Under the pieces are notes generated by a model. That model saw nothing but the letters and a program-made list of their open reading frames with translations. It was not told the DNA's origin and did no database searches. A stretch of 64,000 bases of DNA from Leuctra nigra (taxonomy: Eukaryota; Arthropoda; Insecta; Plecoptera; Leuctridae), in assembly GCA_934045905.1 (NCBI GenBank), contig OW203766.1, positions 17,726,309 to 17,790,308 of the forward strand, read 5' to 3'. This document shows, in pieces, positions 43,487 through 55,845 of this stretch. Position numbers and translations under genes: made by a program. Positions within the stretch are counted from its first letter, which is position 1. Each line of letters opens with the position of its first letter.

Positions 43487-46020
43487 TTAATACCCAGCTT
43501 TATGGAGTTCTGTTAATTGGTGACTAAGCTTCTCTTCTTTGGTTTTTCGAATGTGACTTAACTGAAATGTTTAAAATACAAATATGTTAATTTACAAAGA
43601 AAGCATTCATGCAAAGAACAAAATATTGTAATAATTCTCGAATTAATCATTTCATGACCAGACTTTGGTTGATTTCATGAAAAGCCGAATTGGCTCAAGA
43701 TATTTTTAATAATAAAGACAGCAAATATGTTCAAATTTTGTTTTTAGGGCCTGAAAAATCTAAATAGGAGAGACTAGGGCACAGTCGGCCACTGGACAAG
43801 TGTCCTGGGGCGGGATTACATAAAATGATAACTTTCTTGTCACGGTGACAAGCTTGTCATCTCAATTTTATTCACGACCTTCTAGGGTCTTGTCACTGTG
43901 ATAAGTCAGTTATCATTTTATGTTATCGCACCCCAGTAAAGTTAGTGTCCCCCAGTTGCTATATTGAAGCAACAAAGTATTGAGAATCAATTTATCTATG
44001 TGCAATACTGTCCAATTTTTTAAAATTTAATCGAAACTGCATTTCAAAATATTAAAATTTGTTGATTTTCATAATCAGGAAATATTCATAACATTTAGAT
44101 CAAAATTATAAAAAAGCCATGATTTTTTCATTGGGGATGCTCTGTTTTGATGTTGGCCCTGAAAAGGGTTTAGAACATCTTCAGGATCAAAAACATAATA
44201 AACTGCATTAACCAGTGGCTGAGAATCCAAGAGAGTTCAATTATAAAAATTGGTCAAAAGTTCATTAGAAAAATGTATACACTACAACTATCTTACTTCA
44301 CTTTCCTTTCCAATCACTTTCAAAAAGGTTCATTAAACTCACCATTCTCTTCTCTATATACCTGTCGAGGAATGTGTCCACGTTCGTCTCCTTGTTAAGA
44401 AATCTCTCCGCTACCTTCTCGCTTTCTTCATCGCATCGTAACGCCGCCGCTCGTAAAGCTTCCTGAGTACAGAGAACAATCAAGCTAGCAACGCGTCGTC
44501 CGGAGGCAACATTCAACGAGAACGATGCACAAATAGGTACTCACTTTAATGTTCTCTGGGGAATATTGATCACATAGGGTTTTATAATTCTGGCTGGCTA
44601 TTTCATAAGATTGCTTATTGGCTTGGAAACGGCCTTGTTTTTCGGCCACTTGTCGCTTGAGCTTTTCTAGTTCAGACTGTTTCGATAGATTGTGTCCTGA
44701 AACGATATAGAATTAACAATAAGAAACAATCAGATTGGATATACTCGGACATAAATTTAATACATCTACAGACTCTTTCCATCAAACCTGTAATAATTTA
44801 CAATAAAAATATTTTTTTTTGCACTTTTCCATCTAGCGAATACAGCAAATACCTACATCCAATTTGGATATGAAGTAGGACCCACAGCTTATAATGCTGA
44901 GTGCTGACAAGATGGATCAAAGACAGGGATTTTCAAAGACAACAATTTTATTTTACTTATTTTATAGAAATTTATGGTAGAGTTATCTTGAAAACTTTAA
45001 GCTAGAACAATGTTTGTTTATTGCGGAAAATGGAAAAAGTGGAAATCTGGAAACTATAAAACAGAAAAGAGAAAGCAGAAGATAAACTTACTTGCTAGTT
45101 CTTCATTCTGAGTCATTAAGTCATCTATGCTTCTAGTCATCTTCTTAATAAATGGTATATCATCTAGTAAACCATTTAATCTATCTTCGCTCTCATTCAG
45201 CCTTCGTAATTCATGCACAGTCAGATTCGTCAGCTCCGGAAAAGTTGCTGAATGCGTGCGTAAGTGCGAGTGGAAATGATTCTCGTCTGGGAAATTGTTG
45301 ACCGTGTCGTAGAATGGCACAGAGAATGGCGGGCTCGTTGTTGTACCATTTACCAACGGATGTAATGCCTTCGATTCAGACTTGTTCAGTTCTGACGCTA
45401 GAGGCGGAGGTTTTAGTTCAAAGTCTCGTATCACAGCTTGTACAACACGGCCAAGGTCCGATGCGCCTGAAAACTAAAATGAACGGAGTAGATTTTTATT
45501 AACTTTAAATAAATTATTCCAGAGTGTCACTGTGTGTGTCGTGTAGTAGTTAACTTACATTTAAAAGCCCTGGGGCATCTGTTATCTCACTCTGTTCATT
45601 GACCCATGGATGGATAATTGATGGAATTATCTTAAGGATAGGTTTCTCTAAGGGAAAATCTGTTGGTAATGATACCAACACTGCCATTACATTGCCTCCA
45701 GCAACGAACTCGACCTGGTATTCGACATCTTCCTGAATCTCCGATACTCTAAACACAGAAATTATACGTAAATTATCAACTTTGATAATATGATAGCTCA
45801 ATACATGCTATTGCTGACAATATATGATTAGAAAAACAGTGTTTAATAATAAAGGAGGAAAGCTAAGAAAGATATAAAATATTGTTTTTCCTCCTCCTAG
45901 GTCGAGAAAAGTAAGGTTAGGATGAACTTACTTTTCATTAAATATCTTGAGCGTATCAATCTGCTTTCTCCTTCTTGCGGCAACACTATCGGTTTCAGTT
46001 CTATATGGTTGATGGTACAT
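43487..46020 (-). CDS. VPS37A: VPS37A, ESCRT-I subunit, 6 exons
   Basis: Minus-strand exons 46020-45932, 45748-45559, 45473-45092, 44696-44545, 44462-44343 and 43561-43487 join in phase into 335 residues. All donors are GTAAGT or GTGAGT. Residues about 30-120 form the UEV-like N-terminal domain (EIQEDVEYQVEF, FPLEKPILKIIP, ASDLGRVVQAVIRDFE). The C-terminal half is the coiled-coil Mod(r) domain (FPELTNLTVHELRRLNESED, VDTFLDRYIEKRM, final KTKEEKL). VPS37A joins TSG101 and VPS28 in ESCRT-I, which sorts ubiquitinated membrane proteins into multivesicular bodies. Length is slightly below the mammalian protein, the difference lying in the Pro-rich middle. AATAAA on the minus strand lies near 43385. 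Confidence 0.93.
43805..43936. mobile_element. Hairpin MITE in VPS37A intron 5
   Basis: Ends CTGGGGCG and CGCACCCCAG with a long inverted stretch taaaatgataact/agttatcatttta and ttgtcac/gtgacaa. The same family is at 46387-46509. Confidence 0.75.
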
Positions 46021-46386
46021 TGAAGATGATAAATATTCTTTCAATAGCAAAGAAATTAATAAACTAACTAATTAGATCGCATTTTGACAGCTGATCGAAT
46101 GACATGACAGAGACCAAGGCTGAAACGTCAGCGCTGTCACGTGATGAACTCGAAGCAATTTTCAAAACCCGCGAAATTTTAAATAATGTTCTTTGGCAAC
46201 TTCCGTTCGGTCTAGATTGTTTCCAATTCAAGTTTTCCCCAAAATGATAATAATGTATATTTATATAGTTGTCTTGAAAAAAGAGAAAAAAGTCCAAGCT
46301 AGTTAATTTTAGTGAGGTAATTTGTTGTCAACCAGAACAAATTATTCAAAAAACATTCTCAAAAATTGAAACTTTATTACAACTAC

Positions 46387-46509
46387 CAGGGCTGCGATCG
46401 TGTAAAATGACAACTCCCTTGTCGAAGCGACAAGCTTCTCATCTCAATGTTATTCACGGCCTTCTCGCTTCGACAAGGAAGTTGTCATTTTACACGATCG
46501 CACCCCAGG
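46387..46509. mobile_element. Hairpin MITE, second copy
   Basis: Nearly perfect hairpin (about 45-bp arms: gcgatcgtgtaaaatgacaa and complement, cttgtcgaagcgacaag) related to 43805-43936. Confidence 0.82.
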
Positions 46510-46634
46510 TTGAAAAAAGAAAAGTGAAAACATTCCAGAAAGATAGGTAGCTGGTAAGTAATTTGTTGGAGAGCTTTTTGAGAATACCCTACATGTTATT
46601 TCTCATAAATGTGTGAATGAATAGGACTGACGGT

Positions 46635-47054
46635 CATGGACGTCCGCAGGTTTTTTCCGGGGGGGGGGGGGGCGGACAATGCAAGGTAAACAATTTTCCT
46701 GGGGTAGGGTTCGGGGGCATGTCCCACACCCTGTCCGGCACGACGTTTTTTGGTTTTTGGACACTTTGAAATCAATTTCGAGACGTTATGAGGTGTATTT
46801 TGTTGAAAAGTTCAACATTTTTAAAAATTTGACACTTTGGTGGTGGAGGGTATACTCTACCATGCCCCGTACGTCAATTTTTGGTTTTTTGACACTTTGA
46901 TATAATATTTTTTTGAGTTTTTAGGTTTACAAAATGAATTTATGCGTAATACGCCACAAAAAATATGTTTTCCTGACATCCCCGGGGGGGGGGGGGGGGG
47001 GGGGGGGGGACCGACCCCTTCCACCTTGCCGCCCCCACCCTGTGGATGCCCCTG
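46635..47054. mobile_element. hAT-like MITE with poly(G), degraded
   Basis: Imperfect inverted ends CATGGACGTCCGCAGG / CCTGTGGATGCCCCTG, poly(G) runs near both ends, no target duplication visible. Confidence 0.55.
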
Positions 47055-47225
47055 ATGCTGTGCTGGAGGATTCTAGGAATGAGAAGAAAAATAAAATAAA
47101 ACTGGTTTAATTTGGGTTTAATTTAACTTCTTCACATTAAAGAAAACAAACATCATAATTGATCGATTGGGGGTATTATCAAATAAATACAAGAGTAGCT
47201 AGGTAAAGCTCATGGAACATTGTGG

Positions 47226-50200
47226 CTAATCATATCCAGCTAAACGTATCTTTGTCTTATCATACGGATGGCGTACTACCAGTCCTGCTTCGTACAGCAG
47301 AGAGAGGACAGGGATGAGTTCCACTTCTTCTGTTAATGCCACATAAGGGTCCTTGTCTGGCTTTAAGTGGGCATTCGTCAAGTCCTGGAAGTAAGTACTG
47401 TGTGTTAATGTGAAACGTTATATAGTTAACAAGGACACATAGCTCTATCACCAGGAGCCAACCCCTAGGAGGGTAGTCTTGGCTTGGTTGTTTGTGCAAG
47501 TAGGGCTGGGACATTTACACATTAAAAGGTCAACTGTGCGTTTAACCCTTTAAATATAGGTAAACAGTTTTACCTATCTTAAGAGTCTACGATACTTGAT
47601 GAAATCCACGTTTTATGAAGCATAAAAAGGCGGCCCCCACTTTTTTCTAAACGGCTTTACCGATTGTCTTCAAATTTTCACAGGTTGTAGATAAAGAGTA
47701 GATCTGTGTGTCTAGTGGCCCCAAAGTTTTATTTTTTGTTTAATTATTTCAGGGCAGACTCATATATTGCCCATGTTAGCACTTCCTCAAAACGAGAAAA
47801 AACATTTTTTATTATTTTTTTCGATCACTAGAAACACAGATTTACTCTTTATCTCTATGCTGTTAAATTTTGAAAACAATCGGTCAAGCCGTTAAGAAAA
47901 AAGGAGGGGTCGCACTGTTCGGCAACTATAGGCTAATGCGACGAATGGATGATTATGATGATGACAAAAAATGGGTAAAGATGAAGAATACAAAGACTCG
48001 CGCCCTGCCTTTTTATGGTTTTTTGGGGTTTTCAATATTTGAAGTAAAATAACTTACTTCACAGCAGTATATGCAACTTGCAACACACGATTAAATGTCA
48101 CAAATGTCTTGTACAAGCCAGAACTAATGTATTTTCATGCATTTCTAGGATTTTTTTTTACATCGGAATCGAATTTTTCTGCGAGTACTGTCGACTCTTA
48201 AAATGTGACCTTCTTGTAATACTCAAAATATTGAGTTAAACTCACTGAAAGTGAACACTAGTCGTCATGTCTAATTATTTTGTCAAATTATTGCAATATA
48301 GGTACCTACTAATGAATATTGAATCTATTCTAGAAGATGTCCTGAGCACTGTACAATTTCAGCAAAATGATCAGTAGTTTTCAATCCCAAATTCCCTTCA
48401 AAGTGGAGACTCAGTAAGAAATAAGTAAAATCAGTGCCAAGTTTTATCGAAATTGTCGATTGTTTAAATTTTAAAAAATATTTCCCGATTGGTTGAAAAA
48501 CCTAAATGTTGCAATCAATCAAGTTTAAATATCTCACTTAAAGTTTCAGTGAAAATCAGATATTTATCTGTTGCTAATGTGGATCGTGTTTTGCCTTCAA
48601 AATGGTATACCTAACAGTTTTCTGTGAGGTGTTGCACACATCTGTGCTTGCTCTCAAACACGTTACTCTAAAGTTTTCCTAGATTTATTTTCTCTCTCAG
48701 TCTCTCATGAGTCATGACCACACAAATGTTGGTTGAAGTCGGAAGTGCCACCGAATACTTTATCTTATTTTAATGTTTGGAAGCCTAGTAAGAATACTTA
48801 CTCGAAGCATATTTTGGACATATTCATCTGTATTATTATCGTCATTTTCAAAGAGCTCCTCTAGCACTTTCACCTGAAATAGTAGGTAAATAGATTAATA
48901 GTACGGTACCAACTCAACAACAGTTCTAAAAATGATAAGAACAAGTAGTAGGTAGTATTATAGGTAAACGTAAATTAATGTTACTTACAACCAAGTTTTT
49001 ATTTTTGGTCAACACTTTCCTTGCAGCTGCAACCTTTTTATCCAGTTCCAAATCTTCCTTCATTTCACCTTCAGTTTCACGTTTCGTTATTGTTTGCCTT
49101 AACTCTTTTATCTGCTTATCGATCCTGGAGAAAATGATTTGACAGTTAATCAAAAATCCAAACTAGAACAAACCAGTTACTAGATGTCTGATCTTGTAGG
49201 GATTGACCCGTCACATTCGTAAGTACAAGCCCAGTGCAAGGTAAGTGCAAGTTTGCAAAGCAACTTACGCTGCACACTCCTTGTCATTTGCAATTACTTC
49301 TTCTTCACTCATTTTTATAATTTCTTGTATTTCCTTCACTTCTCTCGAGAGCCTCTCGCGGAGTTCTAGTTCATAGTGCGGTGGAAGAGGTAGCTTCGCT
49401 CCTTCGGCTTGTTCCGGCACAGCTTGTGCAAACCTCTTGAGAAATTCCTCGAGATCGTAATCACTGTCGCCGAGCGTTGGACTTGGGTTATTCAGAAGCA
49501 GGGCGTTCTGTTGGCCAGTCTTAATTAAGAGATCATCCATCAATTTCTTGATGACGTCCTGAGCTGTTTGTATACCATCGGACATCTACGGATTAATTTC
49601 ACATTAATTTTGTATGTACAAAGCCAGGCAAGGGGGAGCTAGAAGGGGCTCATGAGGGCTTCAAGAGTATCTTGTTAATATGTGAACAAATTATAATGAT
49701 ATTAAAAAACTAGTAGGTAGACCAAACTCATAGCAAGGGTCAAAATTAACTTTTTAAATTCATACATTTTAAGTCAATGCAAGCGGGACATGCCTGGGGG
49801 TGCTTCCTCAGGCACCCATACACACACACATGCATAAAACATTTTTGCAAGAGTTTTACTAGAATCTGGACACTGTCAAGTAACTCAATCTCAATCTCTC
49901 TCATGCTGCTCTTCAATTAGGGTGTTTCCTTTTTCTTTTGGTTGTGACTGAGCCGTTCGGTATCACATCTGGACATTAGAGCTGTGACCCGTGTCCTAGG
50001 TCATTTTTCTATGATTTTAGCAGGTCATGGTGTTAGTGCGAGTGGACACCGTTACTTTGACCGTTACGCCACTATTGGTTGTGGCAACGACCGTTCATAA
50101 TCATAGTCCACAAAAGGGAATAGTACCATCGATACTGCCATTCGCTAGTATTTGGGCAAAATAGAAACACCTTTAAAACACACTGACAGCTCACCCCTAC

Positions 50201-50406
50201 AGCCAGATATGTACCTACCTAGTACCTACAGACAAACACAAAGGTTAATAAATACCAACTGCAATTATTCTGGCTCCTCAACCGATTCCAGAAACATATT
50301 CTGACACAGCTTGGAAAAACTTTGGTTAAAACCTGCTTACAAGGCTACTTACCACCAGCATTGAAGGCATTTCAGAGTTCCCTGTAGAAGCAGTCGAATC
50401 TGACAT
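47226..50406 (-). CDS. CENPK: CENP-K, inner-kinetochore (CCAN) subunit, 5 exons
   Basis: Minus-strand exons 50406-50353, 49585-49269, 49124-48989, 48873-48802 and 47384-47226 join in phase to 245 residues with canonical splice sites. The C-terminus DPYVALTEEVE...YEAGLVVRHPYDKTKIRLAG matches the conserved CENP-K ending (HDPYV...LLRNGIALRHPEDPTRIRL in mammals). The middle is helical and charged (RERLSREVKEIQEIIKMSEE), as expected for a coiled coil. CENP-K works in the CENP-H/I/K/M complex that links centromeric chromatin to the outer kinetochore. Length is close to the vertebrate protein (about 269). The first exon is tiny (18 codons); ATG at 49585 is an alternative start. Divergent to MMS22L. 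Confidence 0.85.
47385..48801 (-). other. CENP-K intron 4 with SINE and Helitron-like fragments
   Basis: A SINE 3' fragment lies at about 47905-47975 (-), with tcgcactgttcggcaacta and a gatgatgat-like run as in SINE copy 1. A degraded Helitron-like 3' end lies at about 48370-48685 (+), ending gttttcctag. The rest is AT-rich. Confidence 0.5.
49586..50352 (-). other. CENP-K intron 1
   Basis: 767-bp intron between a 54-bp first coding exon and exon 2. It holds a (CA)n-like run near 49820. No gene seen. Confidence 0.5.
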
Positions 50407-50966
50407 GGTTTATTTTTATTTTATGAATAAAAACAATTTGGACAGATCGTAGGGACAAAACAAAGCAGAATGAAACTTGTCAGAGCTGTCAAAAGTTGAT
50501 CATCGATGTAAAAGCGCGGGGAAATAAATTGTCAGTTCTGCCAACTTATCGTGCAGCCATCTTAACTTTGACTTTAATTTAAGTTTTCCAATTAATCATT
50601 TACAGTGGCGATTCTTGAAAGCTGAAATCATTGATTACCGTATTGACAGCTTTGACGGGTAAGTTTCTGTTGGAAGGAATGTACATCCAAGAAATTTAAG
50701 TTCTTTCTAGCTTATTTTACGATTCGGTGTTGGCTAGTCATACTGCCAGTGCCGCCAGCTGTTCGGAGTGGGCGACTGGCGGGGCGGGAGTTTGGACTTG
50801 GACATAACCATAAAATATTGTTTTTGTGTTCAACCTGTTGCATGCTGAGTTTTGTCACTGGTTTTTAATATTATCTCAATATGGAATGATTTGTGAAATG
50901 TAGACGGAAGGCATATTTCAATTATTTTCGTGGAACGTACTGTAATAAATACGGATGGTATGTTAA
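50407..50966. promoter_or_regulatory. Shared upstream region of CENP-K (-) and MMS22L (+)
   Basis: About 560 bp lie between the two divergent start codons. The sequence is mixed in composition with a GC-richer stretch near 50740-50800 (gccgccagctgttcggagtg). No repeat is recognised. It must hold the promoters of both genes. Confidence 0.6.
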
Positions 50967-53900
50967 ATGGAAGCAACACAAAACCAAATGGCATTTCATT
51001 TCAAACCGAATGCCTCAAGGCACTGCTTTGATTGTCTAACACAAAGTCGAGCCAGCCTGTCACCTATCAGAGTTAATGAATCTGTGGAATTGTTTGGATT
51101 TAAGTTTGATGCCTCTTGCGTTGATAGCAATGCACAACTTTTGTTTCGAATGGCACGACAATGCTTGATGAGACTGGACGCTGGACCTCATCTCGTGCAG
51201 CAAGTTAATGGGACATCAGACGCCGACTATTACTCGAATATGCGGTGGCAACTCTGTGATTTTCTTTTTCACGTAAGGCAATTTGTTTCTCTCGTTTCAA
51301 GTGACAGTTCATACATTTGGCTTCTAGACAGACTTATACCGAATCTCTTGAAAAACCTTCACGCCTTTCGATTATTTGTAGATAATCTAGGGCATATCTC
51401 ATCATACATTAAGCAATCACACAATACTGGCAGCAAATCGTCGTATCATAAGCTTCATGCACATTTGGACATTTGCTGCTATCACCTGGACATATTGCTG
51501 CAGATAACGGACTGCCAACACAAGACAAGCGTCTTTCAAGACACGCAACAGGTCCTTGATTCTAATGACGATGAGATCCAAAAATACGCCGAGTCCTTTA
51601 TGTCAGATTTGTTACAAGTTTCTATCGTAAGATTTGACAAGTCCATGCACCTTGATTTAACTGGAGTTACTCCTTTTAATTGTGTTTGTGTTCAAAATGT
51701 GTGGCTGGATCTGATAACGATATTGGACAAACGAAGTGATCACAATCAAACTAACAAAAAGTTCTGGTCTGTTTTAAATACATTACTAGATAATATTGAT
51801 GTGAAGCTGATAACTGAGCCAGCAGTGTTTAAGCTATGGATTTTATCCCACCTAGCTGCTCTGTATCGGGACTCAGATATCCCGATGCAAGCAAACTACA
51901 TTCAACTCGAAGGCACGCTTAAGATCTTAACTCCGGACAGCACAATATCCGAATCAAGTCTCCGCACGATTATTCCGTTAATCACACCATTGGTGGCAGA
52001 ATTGTGGCCACCGAAATCGGAAGCAGTCATGACTCTTTGGGAATATTTCAACAGACGACTCAATGCAATGTTCCTATTGGCGAGAGCTAAGCCAGACTCT
52101 ATGCCGAGTATAAACAAAACGAGTCGAGCCTGGCTGGATCAGATCAAGTCTCGATTGGAACAAGTCACTTCGGAAGACAGCTGGTGTCTCTTCCTCCGTC
52201 TCCTCGGTCTTCATCTGAGACACTCCGAGACAAAGCAGTGGCACCAACTGCGTGGTCGCATCTATTCCAAGTTCTCGCTGACGAAGCTTCAAGCGCTGAC
52301 GGAGATGGGCCTCTACAACTTCACAACGCTCTTCCTCACTCTGTGCTACGTGACGGATCTGAAAGAAGCCAGTACGAAGCTCAGTGAATTGCTATCTTTT
52401 CTTAGTCCACAAGACTCCCTACGCAGACATCTTCTCTGGCGATCTCATCTCGCCCTCGTTCAACTGTACTTGGATAATGACTTGGACATCTCGTTGATTG
52501 CAAAACCTCTTGTGACGGAACTCAACACTTTGAAATCTGATCCGACGTCGACGAGTCTCGTACGAATGTTTGTCTCCGAGATGCACAGCCTCCTTGACTC
52601 CAGCGAAGATCTACGCCACTCTGAACACATTCTACTAGACTCGTGGGTGGCGCAATATCACAAGATGTGTTTGGAATCTGACGCAACTAGGCTCTACACG
52701 ATGCTGCTTGCGCTGATCGAGAAAGTTGTCTCACTGAGCTCGAATCCATCGGCAAATGTTGGTCAAATGAGCGAGGCGCTCTGGAGGCATGTGCTGCCTT
52801 GTATTCTGTCTTCAAATAAGGAGAACTATGATTTGGAGGCCAGGATCGGGTGTGAGCTGACGCTACTTGCAAACAAGGTAGGTTGGTACCCTCTTACCTC
52901 TCCTCTTAGTACTACCTGCTTGAAAGTATTCCAAATAGGTAAGGTAGGTAGGTAGTAGCATAGACATTGTATAGGTACCTACCTAATTTACATTGAGTTT
53001 AAATGTTGGTGTGAACTATTGATTGTAGTAAGTTTAAATTAAAAACTGCTGTATGTACGTGTTTTCATCATAGTATTCACTGCAGAACACTAGAAAATGT
53101 CTGACAATAATTGTTTCCAAGTGAGTAATTGGCCAGTAGTAGAGGCTGCATGTCCCTATTTTGAAGAAGTGCATTCAAAATTTGTCTCATCAAATCCAAA
53201 ACTCAGTAGGTATTGTAGGTCTATTGCTAGTGTTTTCCCCCAACAAAAACCCTGTACTATATATAATAACTGAGCCAAATTCTTATGTTTATCTCCAGAA
53301 CAACTCAAGCCGATCCTTCACGTCGATCTTCTGCCGCTTCATCAACAGCCAATCCTTAAGCGTGCGTTGCTCTCAGCGCTACCTCGGCCTGCTCATGGCG
53401 CACGACGCTGCCATGGCAACGTTGGCAAACAAGATGGACAACTACCAGGGCCTCATCGTCCGCACTTGGCTCAAGTGTGTCATCCTGTCGGCGGACTCGG
53501 ATTCCGATCTCACGGAACTTACGAGACACGTCGCCAAGCTGCCGGAGATCCAAAAACTTCAGTCTCTCGGCCAAGTTGACTTGTGTTCCGGACCGGATCC
53601 GCTGGTTCCATTCCTCACGGGTTTGTCTCGAGCCGGAATGTCATTCTCAACGTCCAGCAGCTTTTACTTGAGCAATGTTGAGTCTTGTTTGACTCGAACT
53701 CCACTCACCACCGCTAAACTCGCTACAAGAATCTACAAATGTGCAGCTAACTTTATCCTCTTAGCTCCACAATTCTGTTACAAGAGCAATAACAAGAACT
53801 TATTGCTAGCGAGCATCATGAGTCAATTGTTGCTTCCGTCCTCGGCTGCCGGCGCCAACCTGGATGGACCGGTCAGAGCTGCAGTTGTGGCGACTCTGGC

Positions 53901-55298
53901 GGAGTTTGTCAGGGCGCTGGTGGCTCTGGGACCGCGACATGATCCGTACATCAACGCACGACTGCAGGACATTATTGTACTCTACCTGCCGAAGCTGCTG
54001 AACTCCTCGAAGACGACAAACACACTTGATACTTTCCTTGCCAACGGCATGCAGCATCCATTGCTGGAGCTATTCCAAGATCTCAATGCAGACAGAGGTA
54101 GCTACAAATTAAAATTAAAAATATTATAATAGTATTCTTTTTGCTTACCAGTATACTAGCTGTAAGACGAGGTAAGGTTATCCAATGATGACCTAAAAGC
54201 ACACTAAATTAAGCACAATTATTTATAAAAATTAAAAAGTGGCTTAACGGTTTCTGAGCTTGTGATTGGTTATAGGAAAAATAATGCCAAAACGGTCTAT
54301 GTGGACATTTAGACTATTTTAAGATCAAAATGTTAATTGCACTTTTTAATGGCAGACTGTTGTCTGAGCATGTCTGAGTCTCTAATTTAATGTAATGTAG
54401 ATTGAAGATTCATTTACAGCAAAGCCATTTTATGAATAAGATCATCATTAATGAATTCGAAATATCTTATTCTTAATCATCATAGCCTGTTAGTGTTACC
54501 TACTGTTTATAAATTGTGTGTCGAGGACTGAAACTAATAATACAATGTTTTCTCGTCAGCCGCTGCCCGGTTTGTACTGGAGACGATCGCCACCTGCTTA
54601 CTGCCGTGCAAGGGGAAGACTCCACATACCCACTCCGCTGTGTCTCTCCGCTTCGTGCTGGCCGTGATCGCGTTGGATCAAGCGGAGGCTGTCTGCTTGG
54701 TAGCGGAGTGCTGCTTCCACGCGGTCATCGAAGTGGCTACGTTTGCCGACTCTGCTCATCAGGCACAGCACCGGGCATGGGAGGTCCTACGACTCCTCGT
54801 CAATAGGGTGAGAATGATATTAGTTTTGTTTTCCCAGACAATCCCAGAGACCGCTTAGATTACGTTATTAAGTGTGCAAAATTTCAGATCGATAGGCTGT
54901 GCAGTTTGACCTGGGCAGTGCAGGCAAAAAAAAGAAAACACAGAATGTGCCATAAGAGTACTGTGGTAACGCTTGCTCAATGCCATGGTATTTATTTGAA
55001 AATTGTGAACAACAATGTTTTGCTTTTCTGTTTCCAGGAGCAACTGAGGGCGCTGCAAGTAAGCACCATCGTGAGCACTGCCAAGAAGCACCTGGCCTTC
55101 GGTGCTGCCTACGTGTTCGGTCTTCTTGAGCGCCTGGTGCGTCTGGACGCCCGCTTGGTGGCGCTCGCCTTGCCCGAGATACGCCTGCAGATACAAGCGG
55201 TGGAGCAGCGGAGGGGGGTGGGGTATGACAGGGGGCTGAGGGGGGGACTGGAGAAGGTGGAAGCTACTGTCAAATGTCTTAACCATGAAGCAGACTGA
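50967..55298 (+). CDS. MMS22L: MMS22L, replication-fork repair protein, 4 exons
   Basis: Exons 50967-52877, 53299-54097, 54560-54807 and 55038-55298 join in phase (GT/AG) into about 1072 residues. The start ATG directly follows an in-frame TAA. Recognisable blocks: VELFGFKFD near the N-terminus, LWEYFNRRLNAMF, the best conserved LRGRIYSKFSLTKLQALTEM (about residue 430), SEALWRHVLP, and the C-terminal VLRLLVNR / LGLLER-like helices. MMS22L binds TONSL; in mammals the complex recognises post-replicative chromatin and promotes RAD51 loading at stalled forks. The protein is all-helical and shorter than the human one (about 1243), mostly from short loops. The first exon is unusually long (1.9 kb). 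Confidence 0.92.
52878..53298 (+). other. MMS22L intron 1
   Basis: 421-bp intron with (gtag)n-like words at both ends. The frame stays open into it briefly and again before exon 2, but the phases and mammalian similarity place the borders at 52877 and 53299. Confidence 0.6.
54098..54559 (+). other. MMS22L intron 2
   Basis: 462-bp AT-rich intron, GTAGCT donor and CTCGTCAG acceptor. No element recognised. Confidence 0.6.
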
Positions 55299-55382
55299 AG
55301 TACACAGACTGGGTAGAGAATAGAGAATAGAATAACTTGTGAGTGAGTGAGTGAGTTTATTTTGTATTTTTATATACCTGAA

Positions 55383-55630
55383 CAGTGGCGGTCTGGCCCG
55401 GGATGCCGGGATGCGATCGCATCCCGGGCCCCTGTCGTTTAAGGGCCCATTTTCCCATATTACGGGCCCCTAAATACATTTTACTGTCGTTTTTTCATGT
55501 TTAACCAGCATTTTTACTCATTTTACATACGTTTTTTCTGTCTTTACTTTGTTTTACGGGCCCTGTCACATGTTTATCCGGGCCCTTTGCCTCATCGCAT
55601 CCCGGTCCTTTTCATCCCAGACCGCCCCTG
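55383..55630. mobile_element. hAT-type MITE (248 bp)
   Basis: Ends CAGTGGCGGTCTGG / CCAGACCGCCCCTG with flank tacctgaa / tacctaaa (7 of 8; 55375-55382 and 55631-55638). Interior rich in gggccc words. A piece with the same words occurs at 63275-63320. It lies 84 bases after the MMS22L stop, probably in the 3' UTR. Confidence 0.85.
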
Positions 55631-55845
55631 TACCTAAAGTAGCCATTTTTTACTTGTACATTCAGTGTTTCAAGCAAAACCACTGTATGTCTTATAAATT
55701 AATTGTTATTTGTTATGAAGATAGATAATATGTTGTGTACTTATGGAAATACAAACGTGCAGTAATACTCAAAAAGGTTTTTAAATTAATTTCCTTCATT
55801 ATCCTCCAATGATTCAAATGATAATATGTTCCAGTTGCATCTTTA

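Larger units (their letters stand above)
46021..47225. other. VPS37A upstream region with two MITEs, CENP-K 3' flank
   Basis: Upstream of the VPS37A start codon. Contains the two inverted-repeat elements listed separately and otherwise AT-rich sequence without genes. Confidence 0.4.
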
